Part shown: piece by piece, positions 26,208 through 39,172 of the stretch
Layout of the letters: every line of letters starts with the position of its first letter
Numbering within the stretch: the stretch's first letter is position 1
Assembly: GCA_036971475.1 (NCBI GenBank)
Contig: JBAIZL010000005.1
Location: 58,538,655-58,602,654, forward strand
DNA: 64,000 bases
Direction: 5' to 3'
Source: Prosapia bicincta
Taxonomy: Eukaryota > Arthropoda > Insecta > Hemiptera > Cercopidae
Notes under the pieces: generated by a model
Database searches by the model: none
Told to the model about the DNA's origin: nothing
The model's input: the letters and a program-made list of their open reading frames with translations, nothing else
Translations under genes and position numbers: made by a program

Positions 26208-27712
26208 TGTTTATTCGTATATCCCAAAGATCGCTACGTAGTTCCGTTTATTTGTATATCCCAAAGATCGCTACATAGTTCCGTTTATTTGTATATATCC
26301 CAAAGATCGCTACGTAGTTCCGTTTATTTGTATATATCCCAAAGTTCGCTACGTAGTTCAGTTTATTTGTATATCCCAAAGATCGCTACGTAGTTCCGTT
26401 TATTTGTATATCCCAAAGATCGCTACGTAGTTCCGTTTATTTGTATATCCCAAAGATCGCTACATAGTTCCGTTTATTTTTATATCCCAAAGATCGCTAC
26501 ATAGTTCCGTTTATTTGTATACATCCCAAAGATCGCTACGTAGTTCCGTTTATTTGTATATCCCAAAGATCGCTACGTAGTTCCGTTTATTTGTATATCC
26601 CAAAGATCGCTACATAGTTCGGTTTATTTGTATATATCCCAAAGATCGCTACGTAGTTCCATTTATTTGTATATCTCAAAGATCGCTACGTAGTTCCGTT
26701 TATTTGTATATCCCAAAGATCGCTACATAGTTCCGTTTATTTGTATATCCCAAAGATCGCTACATAGTTCCGTTTATTTGTATATACCCCAAAGATCGCT
26801 ACGTAGTTCCGTTTATTTGTATATCCCAAAGATCGCTACGTAGTTCCGTTCATTTGTATATATCCCAAAGATCGCTACGTAGTTCCGTTTATTTGTATTC
26901 CGTTTATTTGTATATATCCCAAAGTTCGCTACGTAGTTCCGTTTATTTGTATATCCCAAAGATCGCTACATAGTTCGGTTTATTTGTATATATCCCAAAG
27001 ATCGCTACATAGTTCCGTTTATTTGTATATCCCAAAGATCGCTACATAGTTCCATTTATTTGTATATACCCCAAAGATCGCTACGTAGTTCCGTTTATTT
27101 GTATATCCCAAAGATCGCTACGTAGTTCCGTTCATTTGTATATATCCCAAAGATCGCTACGTAGTTCCGTTTATTTGTATTCCGTTTATTTGTATATATC
27201 CCAAAGATAGCTACGTAGTTCAGTTTATTTGTATATATCCCAAAGATCGCTACGTAGTTCCGTTTATTTGTATATATCCCAAAGATCGCTACGTAGTTCC
27301 GTTTATTTGTATATCCCAAAGATCGCTACGTAGATCCGTTTATTTGTATATACCAAAGATCGCTACGTAGTTCCGTTTATTTGTATATCCCAAAGATCGC
27401 TACATAGTTCCGTTTATTTGTATATCCCAAAGATCGCTACATAGTTCCATTTATTTGTATATATCCCAAAGATCGCTACGTAGTTCCGTTTATTTGTATA
27501 TCCCAAAGATCGCTACATAGTTCCGTTTATTTGTATATCCCAAAGATCGCTACGTAGTTCCGTTTATTTGTATATCCCAAAGATCGCTACGTAGTTCCGT
27601 TTATTTGTATATCCCAAATATTGCTACATAGTTCCGTTTATTTGTATATATCCCAAAGATCGCTACTTAGTTCCGTTTATTTGTATATCACAAAGATCGC
27701 TACGTAGTTCCA
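26208..27712. repeat. 37/39-bp tandem array, about 40 copies
   Basis: The unit is TATCCCAAAGATCGCTACGT then AGTTCCGTTTATTTGTA, in 37-bp (TATCCC) and 39-bp (TATATCCC) forms mixed along the array. The centre CTACGTAG is palindromic; variants read CTACATAG. A rare junction GTATTCCGTTTATTTG next to CGTTCATTTG occurs twice (near 26847-26900 and 27129-27185), implying a ~282-bp block duplication. 39-bp units keep frame, giving a short repetitive minus-strand frame (27095-27319) that is not a gene. Confidence 0.95.
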
Positions 27713-28401
27713 GCAAGTTAACTCTACCTGATACGATGTTATTAATGTTGTCAATGATTTGGGGTAAAAGATTTGATCTTTGTTACGTAAAATTTATTAA
27801 TATTTATGAAATATTTATAGTCATACTTTTAGTACAATAAAATGATATATGAAAATTTGTTTATAGCCTATAAAATACAGAAAGAATTCTGAAACAAAGA
27901 TAACTCCATTTATAGATCGTAAATAGGTTCTCCCTCTTATTCTACCTTCAAGTCTCCAATCTGAAATGAATATAAAAAGCATCATATACGAGATGCATGC
28001 CTGCAAAATGTGTAACCAATTTGACTTAGCGTTGTGATATCGTCTGTCATAGAATTTTGGAAAATGTTATCTTCACACTAACTGGCTTAATTTCACTCGT
28101 TGTCACTAATGATTAACTTCAAAGTACTTAGTATAATTTAGTTTATTTTGATTGTCGTTGAATGTTATCGCTAGATCAAATAATTATTTTTAAAATTTAA
28201 TTTCACTTAGTAAGTTTGTAAACTCTAGGAATTTTTTTAGTTTATAAAAATGATTTGTCTCAATTTACTTAATAAGTACGGTACTGTGTATAAAACTTAG
28301 TGTTGGTTATAAATTGCACGAGGTATAACTACAAAGTTATACTTAAAGTGTAAATACAAATGTCCGGAAGTTGGTTAAACATACAGTTAGTAAGGTATAA
28401 C
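27713..28401. other. unassigned AT-rich DNA
   Basis: No feature recognised. Confidence 0.45.
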
Positions 28402-28460
28402 TTTATTAAATACTAAAACAAATAAAACATACACCAAAATCACAAAATAATCATTTATTA

Positions 28461-28505
28461 ACTCATACGCGTTTCAATGACAAAGTCTTCATAATCAGTG
28501 AGTGT
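28461..28505 (-). ncRNA. degenerate hammerhead-like motif, left arm
   Basis: On the minus strand: ACTCA, CTGATTATGAAGAC, TTT, GTCATT, GAAACGCGT, A, TGAGT. Helix I, GAAA and the ACGCGT palindrome are intact, but the core CTGATGATGATGAC has become CTGATTATGAAGAC. Probably inactive. Confidence 0.45.
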
Positions 28506-28552
28506 TACTACTACAAACTCTAACTTACAACTCCAGATTTTGTAGTAGTAAC

Positions 28553-28591
28553 ACTCACTGATGATGACTTTGTGATTGAACGCGTATGAGT
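28553..28591 (+). ncRNA. degenerate hammerhead-like motif, right arm
   Basis: ACTCA (28553-28557), CTGATGA, TGAC-TTT-GTGATT, then GAACGCGT in place of GAAACGCGT, then A and TGAGT (28587-28591). One conserved A is missing and helix II is weakened. Probably inactive; helix I is still perfect. Confidence 0.45.
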
Positions 28592-28683
28592 TAATGATTA
28601 ATTTGTGAGGTTCGTGTATGTTTTTATTTGTTTTAAAATAACCTCACAAGCTAAGCTCAAAGATGAGTTGTTTATTAAATACT

Positions 28684-29830
28684 TCTAAAATCCCAGTCCA
28701 TTATGGACTACGGGAGATTAACGAACACTCGTCCCTCACGAATCCGATCTCAAACTCTTGACCACCAAACCCTGGCGAGATAAGGCATTAGGACGACAGG
28801 TTTGATAGTACGAGTCACATAGCTTGGCGTATAGGGGACGCTATTTCCAGTTGCTCCCACTATATTTCCCCTACGTTCACTTGTACAATCAATTCAACTT
28901 GATAGTCTCAGTAGCCCTCAGTAATACTGACTCATTAGACTAGAGTGGTTGTAAGGCCGTGGAGCGAATGTTCTGATGTTCTCAGCCATGTGGGGCGAGT
29001 ATGTAAGATCTCAAGGGTACTTCTGAAAGGCATACACTGGTGATCGATATGTTTGGGACGAAACGAGTCTCAAAACATTAGACTAAACTTCCAGAACTGT
29101 CGAAATAGTACTTTTTGCACAACCTGATTGACCTCTGTTGGTTCGGTACAGATAGTAAAATCGGACCTGTTTTTATTCTAGGATGGCCTTACTGAAAGGC
29201 CGGACCCTCCAAATAGAGACTTAGACTCGGGAAAAACTTTACATGAATTGGCGTTATCGAGATTCGAACCCAGAACTTTCAGTTTCGTCATCAAGTGTAC
29301 TACCCACTTGACTCATGTATGCGAAACTTATAGTGTATCATTAACTGTATTTCTAACGGGATGGGTTATGCCCTCCCTAGGACAAAGTACCTAGTCTGGG
29401 GGTCCGGCCCTTAGGTAAGGCCAGCCGAAAGTGGATTAAGGTCTGATTGTACCTGCCTGGACCGAACTAATCAGACGGGATACTGAGGTACTGAAACAGG
29501 GGGGTCCCGAGTAGTTCTGGAAGAGCGGTCGAACAGCTGTCACTGGTGGAGATCGTCTCGTCCCAGTGGCCAGTCAAGGCCTTATAGTAAGCTCGAAAGA
29601 ATCCTACATACTGAGACCACAGATCGTGGAACCAACCCCTCCCGCCTCGGGTGTGACGCTAGTCACCCGGACGGAAGACACGAGATTGAGGTTGAATGCA
29701 GAGGTTTCATTAATCGGACTGTAAACCCCTAAAGGGTCTAAAAGAGAGGAGCCTTTCGGTGAGGAGGTTGAGACGCGAGTCATGTACTCCTCGTCAACAT
29801 CCTTCTCCTTTTCTTCTGTTACCTTTTGCT
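28684..29830. other. GC-richer island of unknown nature
   Basis: Clearly less AT-rich than all flanking DNA, starting directly after the 28.4-kb element's TSD. It includes GACGGGATACTGAGGTACTG, GGGGGGTCCCGAGTAG and CCCTCCCGCCTCGGGTG. No long frame, rRNA similarity or exon could be recognised. A tRNA-like segment lies within it (29246-29325). It may be the untranslated part of a retroposon or a recently inserted element with different composition. Confidence 0.4.
29246..29325 (-). mobile_element. tRNA-like segment (SINE-type pol III promoter)
   Basis: On the minus strand GAGTCAAGTGGGTAGTAC resembles an A box. About 35 nt downstream is GGGTTCGAATCTCG, an almost ideal B box. Acceptor-stem pairing is poor, so it is not a functional tRNA. 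A tRNA-derived SINE head or an old tRNA pseudogene fits best. Confidence 0.45.
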
Positions 29831-30254
29831 TTACTCAACTCTACTAGTTCTGTATCATTAACAAAGATCACTAGTTTCTCCTTCTTCTTGGTACCTTTTA
29901 AACGCCTTATGTCCCTCTACCGACATTTTGTATATTTTGCTTTAAAAATATTAATAGCACTCTTTAAAAATAAAACAAAATAACTATCAAAATGAACAAT
30001 TAGGCCTTTGAACGATTAGCATAATATAATAAACAAAGTTATTTAATTAAATTCAAAATTTTTTATAACATTTCACCTATTAACACATTCTTTATTGACA
30101 TTCTAAATAGTAAAACAAGATCTTTAATACATAGTTCTTGTTACTCTGCTAACATTTAGTATTGATTGGTCTCAAGAAAACTGAAATTTGCTGATTAGTC
30201 GACAAACATATTAAAATCGTAAGAGTTCTGTTTATCTACTACTCGTTCTATTAA

Positions 30255-30255
<1 letters not shown>

Positions 30256-30285
<30 letters not shown>

Positions 30286-30338
30286 ATATATATATATTAT
30301 GTAACAATGTTTAAAAATATCTAAATAAACTTTCAGCT

Positions 30339-30433
<95 letters not shown>

Positions 30434-30485
30434 AATATATATATTATGTAACAATGTTTAAAAATATCTAAATAAACTTTCAGCT

Positions 30486-30552
<67 letters not shown>
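30256..30552. repeat. (TA)n block with two copies of a 46-bp unit
   Basis: Two inverted-orientation copies (TATGTAACAATGTTTAAAAA ... AAACTTTCAGCTTAC, near 30298-30342 and 30443-30487) are separated and flanked by pure (TA)n. The same unit dominates 34.05-35.28 kb. Confidence 0.9.
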
Positions 30553-30554
<2 letters not shown>

Positions 30555-31618
30555 AATATTAATATAAATATTTATTTTCGTTAACTAAAGTAACGGTGAC
30601 GTCCGTCAGCGTGACGTTAGAAGCTGCTAGAAGCAACGATAAGCATCTCAATATTATTACATTTATTGTCAATACGTGTAAGATTTGGGAACCTGTTCAT
30701 GGTGGAAAATATCTTTTAGTAAGTTGTAGACAGGCCTATAAAAGCTAATTACGTAAGATTTAAGACATTACTAACAATTGCATTCAATTATTTTATATTT
30801 TATTTTTTATGTATTGGTACTATGAATTGTATTATGAAATGTATAACGGAATTTGTAGGCATATTATTACAGACAACAACTAATTCTCTTTACATTTAGA
30901 GATAAAAGCGTTTTAACATTTTTTTGCATACATAATTCCAGTAGCATATTTTTATTAATTATAATAAATAATTTAGACGTCTATGTTACAATATCTTGAT
31001 AAAATCTATGGAATTTATGAGCGAAGTTATTTTTATTTATATTCAATAACTTAAACTTTAGGTAACAAATACAAATTTTAGATTTCCTTTCCATTACTAA
31101 CAAAAGAGAAGGGATATTATGTTTTTACCTATTTACGAACGATATACAGGTTTTATTATTGTATGACTATGAATTATTGTACATTAATGTTATTGCTTAA
31201 TTTTAACGCTAAAGGAGCTTATAAGTTGGCAGCACTTGCTGAGACTGATGTCGATTTCAACTTTGTACTTGATAAGAATATGGTATACCTAGGACATCTT
31301 TAATGACAATGTCTATGTCGAAGTTTATATTGAATATGTTACAGAAAGGGATTTTAAGATAACTGTCTTATGCAATATAGTTAAGCACAAATGTTATAGT
31401 ATACAAAAAAGTAAAAAAAAAATATAAAATTGATATAATTTTAATGAGCCTACTAGATTGGACAGAAGGCGTGGTTAGGAGAAACGCAGAGGACGACAGG
31501 CGGAAGATTGCCAGGAAAGAAGGATAATTAAGTAAGAGTTGACAGAAGGAAATTACGTCGGTTGAGAGGAAGAATTTTAATGAACACTCGTGCCAAATAA
31601 GCTGAAATAGTTTCTGTG
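30553..31618. other. unassigned AT-rich DNA
   Basis: No feature recognised. GACGTCCGTCAGCGTGACGT near 30600 is a short imperfect palindrome. Confidence 0.45.
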
Positions 31619-31620
31619 AT

Positions 31621-31975
<355 letters not shown>

Positions 31976-32879
31976 TACGGGAGTGTTGAAGAAATAAATT
32001 ACTTACTATTCAGACAATAACATAATCTATACTTATTAAACTTTTCATATTCTTAGATGCAACCTAATAGCATTAATAAATCCCTTCTTTCAGAAAAATA
32101 ATAGAATACACAAACGGGGTTTCAGCCATTAAATTGTTTATCAAATATGAAATCCGTCTGTTGTTCCCTCTTTCGTCGTTCCAGTTTAAGAATACATCTA
32201 GTTTTATTTTTAGCCCTGTTTTATTTACTTGGTTCTATTAACATGTGCTTTACATACTCACACAGTCACAGATGTGATAATTATAGGACGTGGATCTCGT
32301 TATCTCGTCAGAGTTATCTGAAATAGCATAAAGCAGAGGAATTGGGGCGACCCATCATCCAGACGTCTGGCAGAAACACCTGACAATAGAGTCAACCCCG
32401 CGTTCTGTTTTTGCCTTTATACAAAGATCTGCTTCATTTCTAATTAAAGTTCCAGTTAAACTATTTGAAAATATATAAGTAGTTTTTTCAATCTTCCTAG
32501 AATTTCTTTGAATATACACACTTAGATTATAAAAGTAAATAGATATACTCGTATTTGTGTTTATAAGTTATTATTTAACCAGAAGTACGTTAGTAAGGAA
32601 GGAAGTAAGTAAGGTTTGGTAACTCTGGTTTCTACGGCTTCTGTCATCTTTAACAATGGACACAGACAGGATAATAGATTAGACTTGTTGGTATTTGACT
32701 AAACAAAATTATGAATGGTTCCATGTGAGAAGGCGTATATTTGAGGGGAACGATGGCTAAAAGATTTAACGCTGGGATAACTTTTAATTAATCCCAGGGA
32801 GAACTGACTTACTGGTTGCCTAACTCTCCAGGAACACTTAAAGACTCAAAGGCTAACAATGTATTTTAAAACTAATTAA
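31976..32879. other. unassigned DNA
   Basis: No feature recognised. AAGGAAGGAAGTAAGTAAGG near 32595 is a short simple repeat. Confidence 0.45.
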
Positions 32880-33115
32880 GATACTAGAATACAAGAATTA
32901 CAAATCAATTACCTCTATATCATCTTCAAAAATGGTAATATGTTAATTCAACTAAGTGATAAGTATAGTTCAGTATTTATATAACACTAAAAATAGGCCT
33001 ATATAATATAGGTTGATTATTGTAATTTTCATTCCTGATGATGTTGGTACTGTTTACCAACGAAAAGCTTTGAATATAAATTAATAAATATTCTTGTATT
33101 TGAATAACCTATGTT
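32880..33115. mobile_element. AAGCTT-family element, decayed inverted dimer
   Basis: The left edge, read inverted, ends GATTTGTAATTCTTGTATTC and matches the right edge ATAAATATTCTTGTATTTGA. The left half is too decayed to retain a ribozyme core, although GAAGATGATATAGAGGTAAT may be its remains. The right half carries an intact-looking motif (33031-33075). No target duplication was identified. Confidence 0.45.
33031..33075 (+). ncRNA. hammerhead-ribozyme-like motif, AAGCTT family
   Basis: Helix I ATTC (33031-33034) pairs with GAAT (33072-33075). The core CTGATGA is at 33035-33041, followed by one extra T. Helix II is a perfect 7-bp hairpin GTTGGTA/TACCAAC (33043-33049 / 33055-33061, loop CTGTT) abutting GAAA (33062-33065). 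Helix III is the palindrome AAGCTT (33065-33070) with no loop, and H17 is T (33071). This is one of the best matches to a type I hammerhead. A loopless palindromic helix III would favour dimeric cleavage. The unpaired T after A9 is the only departure from the canonical core. Confidence 0.6.
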
Positions 33116-33141
33116 GTTTTAAATTATTAAACAAGAAAACG

Positions 33142-33143
<2 letters not shown>

Positions 33144-33216
<73 letters not shown>
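33144..33216. repeat. (AT)n microsatellite
   Basis: A pure AT run of about 72 bp. Confidence 0.97.
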
Positions 33217-33219
<3 letters not shown>

Positions 33220-33469
33220 CCTACATAAGGTTTTCTAGGTAAAATATGGTTAGTACTACAACAATGCTTTCTAAAACTTCTGTTTTTCTAAAGAACTTTT
33301 AATAAAAATATTATGTATAAGAAGTGCCAAGGCTGAGGAATTCGGGCTGAAAGATTACTCGTGAAGATAAAGGCCACTTTCACACACCCCAATGTTAGGA
33401 ATTAGCCAATTTAAATTCATTTTCACAGGTTGAAACGGTTTGAGGTGAAAAAAAAACGTTAAATTTGTT

Positions 33470-33545
33470 TCAGTACTGGGGATTGAACCTCCAACGACTT
33501 TAAGGTTAGTAGTAATGTCCCCTACACACGACCAATCAGCTGTGT
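33470..33545 (-). mobile_element. tRNA-like segment (SINE head or tRNA pseudogene)
   Basis: On the minus strand CTGATTGGTCGTGTGTAGGG could be a degenerate A box, and GGAGGTTCAATCCCC is a good B box about 40 nt later. The intervening ACTAACCTTAAAGTCGTTGG resembles an anticodon and variable arm. The acceptor stem does not pair, so it is not a functional tRNA. Confidence 0.4.
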
Positions 33546-33678
33546 ATGAATTGGTTCTTCAATAAAACTTTAAAAAATTTATTTCAATTAGTTGAAGAAA
33601 TTTCAAATTTGGAATATCAATAGAAACCTATTTTTAGCAACCATACAAATTTGACCTTGAAAATCCTCTACGACTACT

Positions 33679-33704
33679 GTTGCTACTGTCGCAACAGTAG
33701 CAAC
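33679..33704. other. perfect 10-bp hairpin
   Basis: GTTGCTACTG and CAGTAGCAAC are separated by TCGCAA. A third copy of GTTGCTACTG follows near 33723. Significance unknown. Confidence 0.7.
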
Positions 33705-34050
33705 ATCATCTGTGCGTTCATGTTGCTACTGAGAGCAGAAGAATAAAATTACTATTAATATCTTTGCTGCTTTCATTCCAAACGCCTTGCTCAACATTTT
33801 TCGCAACTCAGTGAGAACGTAACCAGTAAGTTGGTATTAGTTATGGCGATATTTCTAAACAAGATGTCTTTGTTAATCTTAGAATTTGCATAACAAATGC
33901 TACGAGATAACCGTTGCTATCTATGGAAATACTTTTATGAGACAAAACGTTTTATATTCCTTTACTTAGACATCTTGGAAATTCAAAAAAAAAATTATTT
34001 AGATACAGTTTTTATTAAATATTAAATACAATTGCTTTTTTTTAATTTTG

Positions 34051-35275
<1,225 letters not shown>

Positions 35276-36040
35276 TTATTTATTTATTTATCCCATACGC
35301 CTCTCGACAGCTTTTATGCTATTATCACCAGTGAGACCGCTATATAATCATAAAGCTAAACAAGTTAATACTTTAATGTTATTGTCAGTATTATTGAATG
35401 CAATATTTAAAGTTATTATTTTATAATGTTTATACTGCTGAAGATGATGGTAAAAATGTCTTTTAAGTGCATTTGAGATAAATATGTTATTTTGAGTTTA
35501 AGTACAACGTGTTATTATTACTCTTAAACTAGGTTCATAGCTTGTGTACTGTTAATTCTATTCATGAAAATGGAGTTTTTAAAAACAGTGCCAGTGGTGA
35601 GACTGCCACTATTTTATACGAATTGTCATCATTTATCCAAGGGTAACTTAGGTAATACGTATCGCCCACGTAATTAACAAATCAGTATATTAGATAATAT
35701 TTTAGAGAATAATAAGTTTGAATATTCTATTAATGTACAATTTGGAAAGTGGTACAATCTATAAGGCATCAAATGACTATGGCAACATAGTTTGATAACA
35801 TAATTTCTCACATAAGTTAATTAAATATAGGTATTTTTTTATATGTATGATGTAGTATTTGAAAACGAATTCAACAAAACCTCAGAATAACCTCTAAGTT
35901 ATGTGAAACAGCTGGCAACATTAAATAACCGACAGTTTGATTTTTACAAGGTTATTCGGTAGTAAGAGATATAGCTACTAGTTTTAGAAAGAGAAATGCA
36001 CCATAAATAATTATATTTTATAGTGAAGTAGTCAACTATT
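35276..36040. other. unassigned DNA
   Basis: A (TTTA)n patch at 35274-35291, then no recognised feature. Confidence 0.45.
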
Positions 36041-36755
36041 GTCTGCCATTTTGACATCCAAATTCCTCAAAGTCTATCGTCAGTGATACACGATTGCTGC
36101 AAACATAATATCCGAATACTTTATAGTGTATCGTCAATGTTAAATGGTTTCCATTGGTGCCAACTTAACATCCGAATTATTCAGTCTAACGCTAGACTCG
36201 CGTGGTTCTCATTGCTACTAGCATAACATCCGAATTTTTTAAAGTCTACCGCCAGTGTCATATTGTTGCCATTGCTGCCAACATAGCAACCGAATTCTTC
36301 AAAGCCTATCGTCAGTGTTGCATAGTTGTCGTTACACGGTCATCATTCCTGCCAACATAGCAACCGAATTCTATGAAGTCTACCGTCAGTGTCACATGGT
36401 TGACATTGCTGCCAACATAACACTAGAATGCTTTAAGTTCTGTCGCCACGTGTTAAATGTTGTCATTGGTGTCAACATAGCATCCGAAATCGTCAAAGTC
36501 TATCGTGAGTGTTATATGATCGTCATTGCTGCCAACATCAAATCCTAATTTTTCAAATACTATCGTCTGTGGTTGCCCTTGCTGCCGGCATCCACATCCC
36601 AATTCTTCAAATCGTCTGGGGCTGCCCTTGCTGCCGGCACCCACATCCCAATTCTTCAAATCGTCTGTCCCTTGATGCCGGCATCCACATCCGGATTCTT
36701 CAAAGACTAACTTTAGTGGTACGCCAATCACCATTGTTGCCAACATTACAGTCAT
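36041..36755. repeat. degenerate tandem array, ~60-bp unit, about 12 copies
   Basis: ATTGCTGCCAACATAGCA, ACCGAATTCTTCAAAG and TCTATCGTCAGTG recur in that order roughly every 60-66 bp. Divergence between copies is high. The last units (36560-36700) have a GC-richer variant, TTGCTGCCGGCATCCACATC with CAAATCGTCTG. Frames across the array on both strands are repeat-derived. Confidence 0.85.
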
Positions 36756-36797
36756 TTTGTATGATATCCACTTATCAACGGGTGTAGTATATAGCTG

Positions 36798-36821
36798 GTC
36801 ACGCGTAAGCTGGCGCGTGAC
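36798..36821. other. perfect GC-rich hairpin
   Basis: GTCACGCG (36798-36805) and CGCGTGAC (36814-36821) are separated by TAAGCTGG. It lies just after the 60-bp array, and its role is unknown. Confidence 0.7.
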
Positions 36822-37332
36822 CTCATAGGGCGAGCATTGGCTGGGGGAAGGGTAGAGAAAGCAAAAGACCGTTCCACAGACATTGTAAAATGAGGTATGG
36901 TATTTATATTACAATAATGTAGATTTCACAAGGCCGCTATAAATATTATTTGATTTGATTTGACATACCAACTAGATTTGAATAAAATTTTGAACAAGTT
37001 TAATACATCACTTTTCTAAACGACCGCAACGCCTGCAATTTCTTAGCGATGGTATTTGATGCAACACGCACTACAAAAACCAATGTTTTTGAATAGGGAT
37101 AGGTTTTTGTTTTCTATCGATCGATCGCGCATCAGCTTACGAATGAACAAGCTAACCTGACTTCAAACACGGCTTGTACAAGTTAACTGCCAACGAATAC
37201 CACGGTCTTTTTATATCCTACTTACTACTATCTGGAGGTCTAACGGCTCTCTCTTCTTCTTTACCTCAATTCTCCCATTGTAATTAATACTAAAAATCGC
37301 CTCTCCAAAATTCATTTCAGTTATTTCAAACC
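36822..37332. other. unassigned DNA
   Basis: TATCGATCGATCGCGC near 37117 is a short palindromic patch; nothing else was recognised. Confidence 0.45.
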
Positions 37333-39172
37333 AATGTCTCCTTATGGATAGAGTATTACTTATGTCTCCTTATGGATAGAATTTTCCTTATGTCTCCTTG
37401 TGGATAGAATATGCCTTATGTCTCCTTATGGATAGAATATTCCTTATGTCTCCTTCGGGATAAAGAATTCCTTATGTCTCCTTATGGATAGAGTATTTCT
37501 TATGTCTCCTTATGGATAGAATATGCCTTATGTCTCCTTATGGATAGAATATGCCTTATGTCTCCTTCGGGATAAAGAATTCCTTATGTCTCCTTGTGGA
37601 TAGAATATGCCTTATGTCTCCTTATGGATAGAATATTCCTTATGTCTCCTTCGGGATAAAGAATTCCTTATGTCTCCTTGTGGATAGAATATGCCTTATG
37701 TCTCCTTATGGATAGAGTATTCCTTATGTCTCCTTCGGGATAAAGAATTCCTTATGTCTCCTTGTGGATAGAATATGCCTTATGTCTCCTTATGGATAGA
37801 ATATGCCTTATGTCTCCTTCGGGATAAAGAATTCCTTATGTCTCCTTGTGGATAGAATATGCCTTATGTCTCCTTATGGATAGAATATTCCTTATGTCTC
37901 CTTCGGGATAAAGAATTCCTTATGTCTCCTTATGGATAGAGTATTTCTTATGTCTCCTTATGGATAGAATATGCCTTATGTCTCCTTATGGATAGAATTT
38001 TCCTTATGTCTCCTTGTGGATAGAATATGCCTTATGTCTCCTTATGGATAGAATATTCCTTATGTCTCCTTCGGGATAAAGAATTCCTTATGTCTCCTTA
38101 TGGATAGAGTATTTCTTATGTCTCCTTATGGATAGAATATGCCTTATGTCTCCTTATGGATAGAATATGCCTTATGTCTCCTTCGGGATAAAGAATTCCT
38201 TATGTCTCCTTGTGGATAGAATATGCCTTATGTCTCCTTATGGATAGAATATTCCTTATGTCTCCTTCGGGATAAAGAATTCCTTATGTCTCCTTGTGGA
38301 TAGAATATGCCTTATGTCTCCTTATGGATAGAGTATTCCTTATGTCTCCTTCGGGATAAAGAATTCCTTATGTCTCCTTGTGGATAGAATATGCCTTATG
38401 TCTCCTTATGGATAGAATATTCCTTATGTCTCCTTCGGGATAAAGAATTCCTTATGTCTCCTTGTGGATAGAATATGCCTTATGTCTCCTTATGGATAGA
38501 ATATTCCTTATGTCTCCTTCGGGATAAAGAATTCCTTATGTCTCCTTATGGATAGAGTATTTCTTATGTCTCCTTATGGATAGAATATGCCTTATGTCTC
38601 CTTATGGATAGAATATGCCTTATGTCTCCTTCGGGATAAAGAATTCCTTATGTCTCCTTGTGGATAGAATATGCCTTATGTCTCCTTATGGATAGAATAT
38701 GCCTTATGTCTCCTTCGGGATAAAGAATTCCTTATGTCTCCTTGTGGATAGAATATGCCTTATGTCTCCTTATGGATAGAATATGCCTTATGTCTCCTTC
38801 GGGATAAAGAATTCCTTATGTCTCCTTGTGGATAGAATATGCCTTATGTCTCCTTATGGATAGAATATTCCTTATGTCTCCTTCGGGATAAAGAATTCCT
38901 TATGTCTCCTTATGGATAGAGTATTTCTTATGTCTCCTTATGGATAGAATATGCCTTATGTCTCCTTATGGATAGAATATGCCTTATGTCTCCTTCGGGA
39001 TAAAGAATTCCTTATGTCTCCTTGTGGATAGAATATGCCTTATGTCTCCTTATGGATAGAATATTCCTTATGTCTCCTTCGGGATAAAGAATTCCTTATG
39101 TCTCCTTATGGATAGAGTATTACTTATGTCTCCTTATGGATAGAGTATTCCTTACGTCTCCTTATGGATAAA
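37333..39172. repeat. 28-bp tandem array, about 65 copies, with higher-order structure
   Basis: Each unit begins CTTATGTCTCCTT and differs afterwards: ATGGATAGAATATTC, GTGGATAGAATATGC, CGGGATAAAGAATTC or ATGGATAGAGTATTT. The types cycle, most often CGGG-GTGG-ATGG, giving an 84-bp (3-unit) higher-order period. Longer blocks containing the GAGTATTT type recur near 37487, 37937, 38106, 38549 and 38927. The edges carry more divergent units, as expected under unequal exchange. Confidence 0.97.

Larger units (their letters stand above)
28402..28683. mobile_element. ACGCGT-family fold-back element with 13-bp TSD
   Basis: The direct repeat TTTATTAAATACT (28402-28414 and 28671-28683) flanks a 256-bp inverted dimer. 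The left arm reads AAAACAAATAAAACATAC...ACTCATACGCGTTTCAATG. The right arm mirrors it and ends with an extra tail CCTCACAAGCTAAGCTCAAAG. The same tail, inverted, starts the copies at 41.4 and 62.0 kb. TSD and tail show insertion of a defined element rather than a local inversion. The central spacer is about 20 bp. Confidence 0.75.

Noticed and set aside
22695..27712. CRISPR-like regular repeats
   Set aside because: Repeats are directly contiguous with no unique spacers, and the context is eukaryotic; they are minisatellites.
28684..29830. rDNA fragment
   Set aside because: GC-rich, but I could match no conserved rRNA core segment.
35430..35490. CTGAAGATGATGGTA as a ribozyme relic
   Set aside because: Core spacing is wrong and GAAA is absent.
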